From the NCBI GenBank assembly GCA_013824835.1, contig PNOM01000012.1:1-50610 (forward strand): DNA of 50,610 nucleotides, read 5' to 3'. Shown here in pieces: positions 44,160 through 50,610 of this stretch. Numbering within the stretch: the stretch's first letter is position 1; every line of letters starts with the position of its first letter. This DNA comes from Syntrophus sp. (in: bacteria) (GTDB lineage Bacteria; Desulfobacterota; Syntrophorhabdia; Syntrophorhabdales; Syntrophorhabdaceae). A model generated the notes under the pieces. It was not told where the DNA came from. It made no database searches and worked only from the letters and a program-made list of their open reading frames with translations. Both the position numbers and the translations under genes were made by a program.

Positions 44160-45026
44160 ATGGATGCTTTTGGCATAACAGATAGAGGAAAAAAAAGGGA
44201 GAATAATCAGGACAGCATTTATCCGTCTGAACAGGAGTTCAAAGAGATGCATCGTCCGGACAGGAGCCTGATGTTCTATGTTGTTGCCGATGGTATGGGT
44301 GGGCATGTATTCGGAGAGGTGGCAAGCCGGAAAGCAGTCACTATCATAAATGATTTTGTGAAAGAGAGTATATTAAACAGCAATGATGAATCTCTCAGGG
44401 AAGACGAGTTTATTATCGGGATTTTAAAAGAGGCAGTGCAGAATGCTCATCGTGATATTTATGAGTACTCGCAAAGTCTGCCGGAAAAAGAAACTATGGG
44501 GACTACTGTTTCCGCCGTGCTTTTCAGGAATGGCAAGGCCTACATTGCTCATGCGGGCGACAGCAGGATATACAGGTTAAGAAAAGGCAACTTAGAGAAG
44601 CTTACGAAGGATCATACTGAAATACAGCGCCTTGTTGACATGGGTGCTATTGGTGAAGAGGAAGCAGAGAACCACGGTCTGAGCCACATTCTGACCATGG
44701 CCTTAGGCGCAATTGAGCACGTTGAGCCTGATTTTATCGTCTGTGATATTCAGGAGGGGGATTCTTTTCTTCTCACGTCAGATGGTCTTTTCAGGGTTTT
44801 AAATAAAGTGGAAGTTACAGAAGTAATGATGAAGAGGCTCTCGGCACAAGAGAAATGTGAAGCCCTTGTCAATAGTGCGCTTGAAGGGGGTGCTCCGGAC
44901 AATGTATCGGTTATTGTAGTAGAAACCGGAAAGAGACATTTCCTGAAATACATTTGTCCACGCCTCATTGTTGCGGGTATATGCATACTGAGTGCGTGTC
45001 TGTTGTTTTTTATATTTATGAACTAA
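44160..45026 (+). CDS. PP2C-family serine/threonine phosphatase with C-terminal membrane segment
   Basis: A 288-residue protein. PP2C metal and active-site motifs are in place: RGKKRENNQDS (D18), VVADGMGGHVFGEVAS (D44, G45), GTTVSAVLFRNGKAYIAHAGDSRIYRL, LTSDGLFRV and GGAPDNVSVIVVE. A transmembrane helix ends the protein (IVAGICILSACLLFFIF). It reverses Ser/Thr phosphorylation and is the only catalytic enzyme of the FHA cluster within the window. Start ATG 44160 has AAAGGA 9 bases before it. The matching kinase is not in this window. Confidence 0.92.
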   Translation: MDAFGITDRGKKRENNQDSIYPSEQEFKEMHRPDRSLMFYVVADGMGGHVFGEVASRKAVTIINDFVKESILNSNDESLREDEFIIGILKEAVQNAHRDIYEYSQSLPEKETMGTTVSAVLFRNGKAYIAHAGDSRIYRLRKGNLEKLTKDHTEIQRLVDMGAIGEEEAENHGLSHILTMALGAIEHVEPDFIVCDIQEGDSFLLTSDGLFRVLNKVEVTEVMMKRLSAQEKCEALVNSALEGGAPDNVSVIVVETGKRHFLKYICPRLIVAGICILSACLLFFIFMN

Positions 45027-45038
45027 GCTTTCCGCCTG

Positions 45039-46652
45039 CTAAATCTTAAATCCCTTCACAGAGTTCTCCAGGCTTACAGCGAGGGTGCTCAGTTCGAGGG
45101 CAGCCTGGGTTACCTGTTCCGCAGAGTTCGAGGCATCTTTTGTGACGGATGCCACCTGCTCGATATCCTTCGCAATCTCATCGGTAGTTGAATTCATCTC
45201 TTCAATTGCCGTTGCGATCTGCTGTACCATGGACTGGAGATTGGAAGCGCTGCTCACAATTTCTATTAATGCAGTGCCGGCTTCATTGGAGAACTCGACC
45301 CCTGCCTGTACGCTTTTTGAGGCTTCATCCATCGATTCCACTGCCCTGTCGACCCCTGATGTTATGGAGCCAATCATACTGCCGATTTCCTGGGTCGATT
45401 TACTGGTCCTTTCTGCGAGCTTTTTCACTTCATCAGCAACGACAGCGAAACCTCTTCCTGCCTCCCCTGCCCGGGCAGCCTCGATAGCAGCATTTAAGGC
45501 GAGCAGATTGGTCTGGTCGGCTATGTCATTAATGACGCTCACGATCTCGCCGATCTTTTCCGACTGATTTCCAAGATTTTTTACAAGTTCAGAGGATTTA
45601 TGAACTGTTTTTGCGATTTCTTTGACCTCATCTACCGATTTATTTACAATGCCGTTGCCGTTTTCAGCGATGTTTACCATGTCTTTTGCCGAGTCGGATA
45701 TGTTGTTCGCATTTTTTGCAATGTCGAGTGAAGCCTGAGACATCTCTTCTGAGGCTGTAGAGACCTGGATAGTCCGTTCTACCTGTGCTTCTCCCCCCCT
45801 GGCAAGCTGTTCGGCGCTGGCGCTTAATTCATGACTTGCAGAGGCAACGCTGGCAGCAGATGATTTGACTTCTGCAATCAGTCTTTTCCATTTCTCAACC
45901 ATTGTCGCAAAGGCCCGCATTTCATCGCCCAACTCGTCCCTTCTCTCTGTCTCGACACGGACAGACAGGTTGCCCTCCGCCAGTGTTTGAGCTACCGCGA
46001 TATTCTGCTGAATCGGTATAGTGATACTCCGGGTGATAACGATGCTGACGCAGACGCCTAAGATGAGGGAGACTATGCCAAAGATGATCAGCATCACCTT
46101 GACGGTATAGTTGCTCTTTATGATTTCGTTGTACTTTGTCTGGACCCCGTTTTGCTGGTATTTGACGATTTCTGTGACGATCTCGATGAATTTATAGACC
46201 GCTGGATCAACGGAGGTGCTGTAAAGGGTCGATGCCTCATCAAAATTGCCTGCTTCTATGGTTTCAGCAAGTTTTATATTGTTCCCCCGCGCTTCAGCGA
46301 TAGTTGCCTTGAATTTTTCGAGAAGGGCCTTCCCCTCTTTGTCGGTCTCCAATTTTTCGAGGTTTTCCAGGGCAGCCAGATAGAGTTTTCGTTTTTCCCC
46401 GATTGATTGCAGGGGGGCCTTGTCCTTCGTGTATACGGCTTTGCCTGTCTCCTTATTGATAAACTGGAGATTTGTGAGTATGGCATTTGCCATCATTGCC
46501 TTCTGGAAGTTTATATTGGTGATCTCGTTTGCCCTGATGTCTGTATCTCTCATATTTTTGAAACTTATAATGCAGAGGGCGATTATTATGGCGATGAAAA
46601 CAATATAACCTCCTGCCAGTCTTTTTCCTATCCGTACATTTTGCAATCTCAT
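45039..46652 (-). CDS. methyl-accepting chemotaxis protein
   Basis: A 537-residue receptor. TM1 (residues about 12-32), a periplasmic four-helix-bundle ligand domain of about 155 residues (rich in KTD/E helices), TM2 ([22 protein letters not shown]), a HAMP linker ([38 protein letters not shown]) and a long signalling helix. The hairpin tip is [44 protein letters not shown], the part that contacts CheA/CheW. Its ligand is unknown. It is transcribed alone, convergent with the PP2C gene. Confidence 0.95.
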   Translation of the reverse strand: MRLQNVRIGKRLAGGYIVFIAIIIALCIISFKNMRDTDIRANEITNINFQKAMMANAILTNLQFINKETGKAVYTKDKAPLQSIGEKRKLYLAALENLEKLETDKEGKALLEKFKATIAEARGNNIKLAETIEAGNFDEASTLYSTSVDPAVYKFIEIVTEIVKYQQNGVQTKYNEIIKSNYTVKVMLIIFGIVSLILGVCVSIVITRSITIPIQQNIAVAQTLAEGNLSVRVETERRDELGDEMRAFATMVEKWKRLIAEVKSSAASVASASHELSASAEQLARGGEAQVERTIQVSTASEEMSQASLDIAKNANNISDSAKDMVNIAENGNGIVNKSVDEVKEIAKTVHKSSELVKNLGNQSEKIGEIVSVINDIADQTNLLALNAAIEAARAGEAGRGFAVVADEVKKLAERTSKSTQEIGSMIGSITSGVDRAVESMDEASKSVQAGVEFSNEAGTALIEIVSSASNLQSMVQQIATAIEEMNSTTDEIAKDIEQVASVTKDASNSAEQVTQAALELSTLAVSLENSVKGFKI

Positions 46653-46843
46653 GATGTCGCTCCTCTATTCTCTTTTGTCTTCATGTTAAACATTACCATG
46701 GATCACCATAATGATAATCAATATTATCGATTAAAAGGGGAATTTCTTAAGGGGGCATGGGTTGGATGGTTGAGAATATCTGCAAAACAATTAATGGATC
46801 AGGGTGGGCAAGGGGAGTTCTTCGCATTTGCATGTGACCCGCC
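46653..46843 (+). other. gap before the helicase gene, with a possible short leader ORF
   Basis: No gene of ordinary size. A 26-codon frame (46759 ATG GGT TGG ... ATG TGA, ending near 46839) lies just before the terminator at 46844. It could be a leader peptide or chance. Confidence 0.25.
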
Positions 46844-46872
46844 AGAGAGGTCTGGACAAAGACCTCTCTTTT
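46844..46872 (+). terminator. intrinsic terminator/attenuator upstream of the helicase gene
   Basis: AGAGAGGTCT (46844-46853) pairs perfectly with AGACCTCTCT (46860-46869) around a 6-base loop and is followed by TTT. It lies on the plus strand 55 bases before the helicase start, with no plus-strand gene directly upstream, so it may act as an attenuator. Confidence 0.65.
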
Positions 46873-46927
46873 GTACTTTAATATCCCCTTCAGCACAACC
46901 AGTGTAAGAACATCTTCGGAGGAAAGC

Positions 46928-48895
46928 GTGGTAAAAGGCAAAAATTACGTTATACAGGATCTCAAGGCACAGCTCAATGCCTCCCAGTATGAGGCGGTTA
47001 CTACCACGGAAGGCCCGGTCCTTGTCATTGCAGGGGCAGGAAGCGGCAAGACCAGGGTTATCGAATACCGTTCCCTGTACCTTGTCCAGAAAGACATTGA
47101 TCCGGAATCTATTTTGCTCCTCACTTTCACCCGTAGGAGCGCCCAGGAGATGATCGAGCGGGCGTCCCGGAATGATTCCCGGTGCTCGAAGATAGACGGC
47201 GGGACCTTTCACTCCTTTGCAAGCAAGATCTTAAGGATTTACAGCAAAAACCTTGGCTTATCAAATTCTTTCACTATATATGATGAAGGCGATGCAGAGG
47301 AGGCAATCCGGCGGTGCTGCAATAAAATGGGATACGACCAGGATAAGGAGTTTCCCAAAAAGAACGAACTGAAGAATGTCTTCAGTCTCTGCATCAATAA
47401 GGGAATGAATGTTGACGATGCAGTCCTGAAGACCTATGTGGATTATGAGGACCGGCTCGGGGAGATCAAGACCGTGCAAAAGGAGTATGCCGAGTATAAG
47501 CTCAGGAATAACTGTGTTGATTATGATGACCTTCTGGTCTATCTCAGGGTTGTGCTCGGAATCGACGAAGTAAGGGAGAGGCTCTCGTCAAGGTACCGGT
47601 ATATTATGGTTGATGAGTTCCAGGACACAAACGGTGTTCAGGCAGATATCGTCCGTTTTCTCTCAATGAAGCACAACAATGTGATGGTGGTAGGGGACGA
47701 TGCACAGAGCATCTACGGCTTCAGGGGCGCCAATCACCTGAATATCCTTCAATTCCCCAGGGAATTCAAGGGCTGCAAGGTGATAAAGCTCCAGGAAAAC
47801 TATCGCAGCACCCAGTCTATCCTTGATGTAGGCAATGCAGTCCTCAACAATATGTCTCATAAATTTGATAAACGCCTTGTGTCAGCTATGGGCGTCATTG
47901 GTGAAAAGCCTGTGGTGTCACGTTTTGATGATGTGTACGAGGAGGCGGCATGGGTAGCACAGAAGGTCCAGGTTTTGAAATCCACAGGCATTGTCCTGGG
48001 AGAGATGGCGGTTCTCTTCAGGACCGCTTTTACCTCCATGCCCCTCCAGGCGGAACTGGTAAAGCGGGGAATACGGTTTAAACTCTTCGGGGGCCGGAAA
48101 TTCTACGAGATGGCCAATGTCCGCGACGCGGTCTCCTATCTGAGGCTCGTTGCAAACCCTACTGACGAGCTCGCGTGGCACCGGGTCCTGATGCTCCTTC
48201 CCGGCATTGGCGTCAGGACTGTTGAAAGACTTCTTGAACTGATTATCCATTACACCACCCTGGCGGATATTATCGATAAGGTTTTTGCGCCCTTTTGCGC
48301 AGGTCAGAAAAACTCGGAGGTCTTTGCCTCCCTGAAAACACTTCTTGAGACAATATCCGGTCCATCCATGCTTCCTGCCCGTCAACTGGAGCTTGTTATG
48401 GAACATTACGGTCCTATCATGAAGATGAAATACAAGAAGGACTCCACCAGGGTGAAGGAACTGGTCATGCTTGTACAGATGGCCCAAAGGTACCGCACCC
48501 TGAAGGACTTTCTTGCCGATGTTGCCGTTGATCCTGACAAGGATGCCAAGGATAACGATTTCGAATACCTTACCCTTTCCACGGTACATTCAGCAAAGGG
48601 GCTTGAATGGGGCAGGGTCTTCCTTATCGGCCTGGTGGATGGCGTGTTCCCGTCAAGCAGGTCTTTTATCGATGCTGAAGAGGGCGATATCGAGGAGGAG
48701 AAGAGGCTCTTCTACGTGGCAGTCACGCGGGCAAAGGAAGAAATATTCCTCAGTTTCTACCTTAAAAAGGGTATAAATGAGCGCTCTAAGGGAAATCTCT
48801 GCAGGTTTCTCGATCCTGCGAATGTAAGAAAAACCTTTGAAAAACGGACAGTGGAATCCATATCCGGATCAGCGCGCCGCCGCTTACGGCATTAA
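46928..48895 (+). CDS. UvrD/Rep-type superfamily 1 DNA helicase
   Basis: A 655-residue 3'-5' helicase with all SF1A motifs: Q-motif LNASQYEAV; Walker A GAGSGKT (36-42); LTFTRRSAQEM; DDLLVYLRVVLG; IMVDEFQDTN; VGDDAQSIYGFRGA; QENYRSTQ; FGGRKFYE; YLTLSTVHSAKGLEWGRVFLIGLVDGVFP; EEKRLFYVAVTRAKEE. It unwinds DNA in repair or replication restart. It is shorter than UvrD (about 720) and lacks a long C-terminal tail. GTG 46928 has GGAGG 5 bases upstream, which decides the start; earlier frame text lacks a site. Confidence 0.93.
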   Translation: MVKGKNYVIQDLKAQLNASQYEAVTTTEGPVLVIAGAGSGKTRVIEYRSLYLVQKDIDPESILLLTFTRRSAQEMIERASRNDSRCSKIDGGTFHSFASKILRIYSKNLGLSNSFTIYDEGDAEEAIRRCCNKMGYDQDKEFPKKNELKNVFSLCINKGMNVDDAVLKTYVDYEDRLGEIKTVQKEYAEYKLRNNCVDYDDLLVYLRVVLGIDEVRERLSSRYRYIMVDEFQDTNGVQADIVRFLSMKHNNVMVVGDDAQSIYGFRGANHLNILQFPREFKGCKVIKLQENYRSTQSILDVGNAVLNNMSHKFDKRLVSAMGVIGEKPVVSRFDDVYEEAAWVAQKVQVLKSTGIVLGEMAVLFRTAFTSMPLQAELVKRGIRFKLFGGRKFYEMANVRDAVSYLRLVANPTDELAWHRVLMLLPGIGVRTVERLLELIIHYTTLADIIDKVFAPFCAGQKNSEVFASLKTLLETISGPSMLPARQLELVMEHYGPIMKMKYKKDSTRVKELVMLVQMAQRYRTLKDFLADVAVDPDKDAKDNDFEYLTLSTVHSAKGLEWGRVFLIGLVDGVFPSSRSFIDAEEGDIEEEKRLFYVAVTRAKEEIFLSFYLKKGINERSKGNLCRFLDPANVRKTFEKRTVESISGSARRRLRH

Positions 48896-48934
48896 TAATT
48901 TGTTTGCGGCAAGATGCCACCCCCTCAACTCGCT

Positions 48935-48997
48935 TTGCTCGCACCTCCGTCGCCTCTTCCTTGTCGCCTCAATATCATTTTTGATTTAGAATTGGAA
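48935..48997. mobile_element. MITE fragment ending at the rhlE-like stop codon (copy 3)
   Basis: The right part matches the 14723-14847 element (cgtcgcctcttccttgtcgcct, then the end GAATTGGAA). It is followed directly by TTA (48998-49000), which is the stop codon TAA of the leftward DEAD-box gene. The left end with TTCC is not seen, so the copy is truncated or diverged. Confidence 0.6.
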
Positions 48998-50467
48998 TTA
49001 GCGCTTCGACGATTTGCCTGTTTCGTTCCTGTTCCATCGCCTTCCTGAGGGAGGTGATGCTGTGGTTTTGGTTCCAGAAGCAGCAGCGCGGGTCGGCTGG
49101 GTGGGACCTGTGCTGGGCCTGGCTCCCCCATTTGTGCGTACAGCCGCCTGTCCTGGTTTTGGCTGCATCCTGCGGGGCTGCGGCGGTCGCGCGAATTCAA
49201 TATTCTTTATTGGCGCTGATTGCCCCGCTGGTCCATGCCCTGAAGCCTGTTTCGGGATGGTTGCCCTGCGACTTGCTGCGGGGTGATTCATTCCATGCTG
49301 CTGTCTTGCCTTTGATGTCCCGTGGCTTGCCGCGGGACAGTTGGTTTTTGTATAATCAAAACCTTCCAGAATGCGCCGCTCAATCTTCTTGCCCAGCACA
49401 CGCTCAATGCCCTTGACCTGGGGCTCGTCTTCCTGGCTCACAAAGGTGAAGGCGTCTCCGGTCTTTGCGGCGCGGCCGGTCCGGCCAATGCGATGCGTGT
49501 ACGCATCTGTTGTATCCGGCATATCATAGTTGATGACATGAGATATGCTTAGTACATCAATGCCTCGGGCCGCGATATCCGTTGCCACCAGTATCTGGTA
49601 TGAACCGCTGCGGAAACCGTCGAGGGCATCCTGACGTTTATTCTGCGACAGGTTCCCCTGGAGCGAGGCAGCCCTGTATCCTGCCTTCTGCAGTTCCTGA
49701 CCAACGCGTTTTGCCCTGTGCTTGGTACGTGTGAAAATCAGGATCGATTCTGTATCGGTCTGTTTGAGGAGTTCCATGAGAAGTCCGGTCTTCAGTTCCT
49801 GTGCAACAGGATAAAGGGCATGGGAAACCGTGTTTGCCGGGGCCGTATGGCCGATCTTTACCGTAACCGGATTACGGAGCACTTCGTCCGTCAGCTTTCG
49901 GATGCTGTCGGCCATGGTGGCTGAGAACATCAGCGTCTGCCGCTTGGTGGGCAATTGCTTGACAATCCGCCTGATGTCGGGCAGGAAGCCCATATCGAAC
50001 ATCCGGTCCGCCTCGTCAAGAACAAGGACTTCCAGGTTCGTAAGGCTGATGGTCCTCTGGTTAAGGTGATCAAGCAACCGGCCGGGACAGGCAACGACAA
50101 TGTCGACGCCGGCCCGCAATTTCTGTATTTGTGGTTTCACGCCCACGCCGCCGTAAATCGTGCAGCTTGTCAGATGTGTATTGCGCCCCAGTTCTCCGAT
50201 CGATATATGGATCTGCTCTGCCAGTTCACGTGTGGGCGCGATGATCAGGGAGCGTACCGCACCCCGTGGACCCGGGAGCAGATGCTCCAGAATCGGCAGC
50301 ACGAACGCCGCTGTTTTTCCCGTTCCGGTCTGGGCAAGACCCATAACATCTTTGCCTGCGAGGACAGGGGGGATTGCCTGTACCTGGATAGGAGTCGGAA
50401 CCTGGTAGCCGAGCGCCTTGACGCCAGCCGCTATTTGTGGATGAAACTTGAATGAACTAAAACCCAT
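48998..50467 (-). CDS. rhlE: RhlE-like DEAD-box RNA helicase with extended basic tail
   Basis: A 489-residue RNA helicase. Motifs: FHPQIAAGVKALGYQVPTPIQVQAIP (Q motif), AQTGTGKTAAF (I), PTRELAEQI (Ia), VLDEADRMFDMGF (II, DEAD), MFSATM (III), ILIFTRTKHRAKRVG (IV), VATDIAARGIDV (V), HRIGRTGRA (VI). The helicase core ends near residue 365. The tail of about 120 residues is rich in Pro, Ala, Gly, Arg and Thr and is probably disordered and RNA-binding. Two copies of the dispersed palindromic repeat are translated within it (PAAS blocks). Its TAA stop doubles as the MITE target site. Confidence 0.93.
   Translation of the reverse strand: MGFSSFKFHPQIAAGVKALGYQVPTPIQVQAIPPVLAGKDVMGLAQTGTGKTAAFVLPILEHLLPGPRGAVRSLIIAPTRELAEQIHISIGELGRNTHLTSCTIYGGVGVKPQIQKLRAGVDIVVACPGRLLDHLNQRTISLTNLEVLVLDEADRMFDMGFLPDIRRIVKQLPTKRQTLMFSATMADSIRKLTDEVLRNPVTVKIGHTAPANTVSHALYPVAQELKTGLLMELLKQTDTESILIFTRTKHRAKRVGQELQKAGYRAASLQGNLSQNKRQDALDGFRSGSYQILVATDIAARGIDVLSISHVINYDMPDTTDAYTHRIGRTGRAAKTGDAFTFVSQEDEPQVKGIERVLGKKIERRILEGFDYTKTNCPAASHGTSKARQQHGMNHPAASRRATIPKQASGHGPAGQSAPIKNIEFARPPQPRRMQPKPGQAAVRTNGGARPSTGPTQPTRAAASGTKTTASPPSGRRWNRNETGKSSKR
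49262..49292. repeat. dispersed palindromic repeat inside rhlE (copy 3)
   Basis: CCCTGCGACTTGCTGCGGGG with flanking tgattcatt matches the 5843-5874 unit (CCCCGCTGCTTGCGGCGGGG...ggttcatt). On the coding strand it is read as NHPAASRR in the RhlE tail. Confidence 0.55.
49316..49339. repeat. dispersed palindromic repeat inside rhlE (copy 4)
   Basis: TGTCCCGTGG and CCGCGGGACA around CTTG form a 10-bp stem with one G-T pair. On the coding strand it is read as NCPAASHGT in the RhlE tail, 23 bases from copy 3. Confidence 0.6.
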
Positions 50468-50610
50468 GGCACCTTCTTTATTGAGGTAGATTAGTAGCTA
50501 AAGCAGAATATGACCGGATATTATCTCGTTATGAAAACGTTCTGGACAAATTGTTTGATAAATCTCTCACGCGGCCTTTGATCATTACTTCGTTACTTGA
50601 GTAACACTAT
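50468..50610. other. upstream flank of rhlE to the window edge
   Basis: About 140 bases containing the presumed promoter region of the leftward rhlE-like gene. No gene or strong signal is seen. Confidence 0.4.

Overview
The window reads as chromosome from an anaerobic Gram-negative bacterium, most likely a syntroph-like member of Desulfobacterota or a neighbouring phylum. This is inferred from the gene set (B12-dependent ribonucleotide reductase, QueH, pyruvate phosphate dikinase next to glyQS, a radical SAM/B12 protein, a DsbC-like exported protein) and cannot be fixed from this window alone. Three tRNA genes (Leu-UAG, Ala-CGC, Arg-CCG) and two near-canonical or perfect parS (ParB-binding) sites mark it as core chromosome, perhaps in the origin-proximal half, interrupted by accessory patches.

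Layout. 1-2.1 kb: accessory start, with a truncated gene, a TumE-type toxin/antitoxin pair, a scar of a second antitoxin copy, and a MazEF-like pair. 2.3-19 kb: housekeeping genes, namely nrdJ with twin NrdR boxes, an SGNH hydrolase, a rhomboid/radical SAM pair, galT-glgA-sensor kinase-response regulator, a lipoprotein, then a leftward run chrA, isochorismatase-like hydrolase, NarL-type regulator, dsbC-like, DUF2905, queH. 19.1-25 kb: ppdK, glyS, glyQ, also leftward. 25.2-33.9 kb: an island bracketed by two copies of a structured repeat. It holds a RelB/RelE-like pair with a stop codon in the toxin, then the four-gene set C5-cytosine methyltransferase - two-headed GHKL ATPase/histidine-kinase-like protein - receiver-domain protein - Vsr endonuclease, and a small exported-protein gene split by a MITE. 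33.9-39.4 kb: a second TumE-type pair, DUF2141, a small membrane protein, an HD hydrolase, GNAT, an AbiE type IV toxin-antitoxin pair, and a short excisionase-like ORF touching tRNA-Arg. 39.6-45 kb: four FHA-domain genes and a PP2C phosphatase. 45-50.5 kb: a chemotaxis receptor, a UvrD-like helicase and an RhlE-like DEAD-box helicase.

The most interesting object is the methyltransferase/GHKL/receiver/Vsr operon (26.3-32.6 kb). It looks like a restriction-modification locus in which no ordinary restriction enzyme is visible. In its place sit a large protein carrying a MORC-like GHKL ATPase at one end and a histidine-kinase core at the other, and an overlapping gene for a receiver protein. This suggests a defence system wired as a two-component relay.

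Other signals are a family of about 125-bp MITEs that insert at TAA (one splits a gene whose frame is exactly restored on removal, one sits on a stop codon), a dispersed palindromic repeat that has entered the coding sequence of the RhlE tail, and paired toxin-antitoxin promoters with a palindromic operator over the -10 box and almost no 5' leader.
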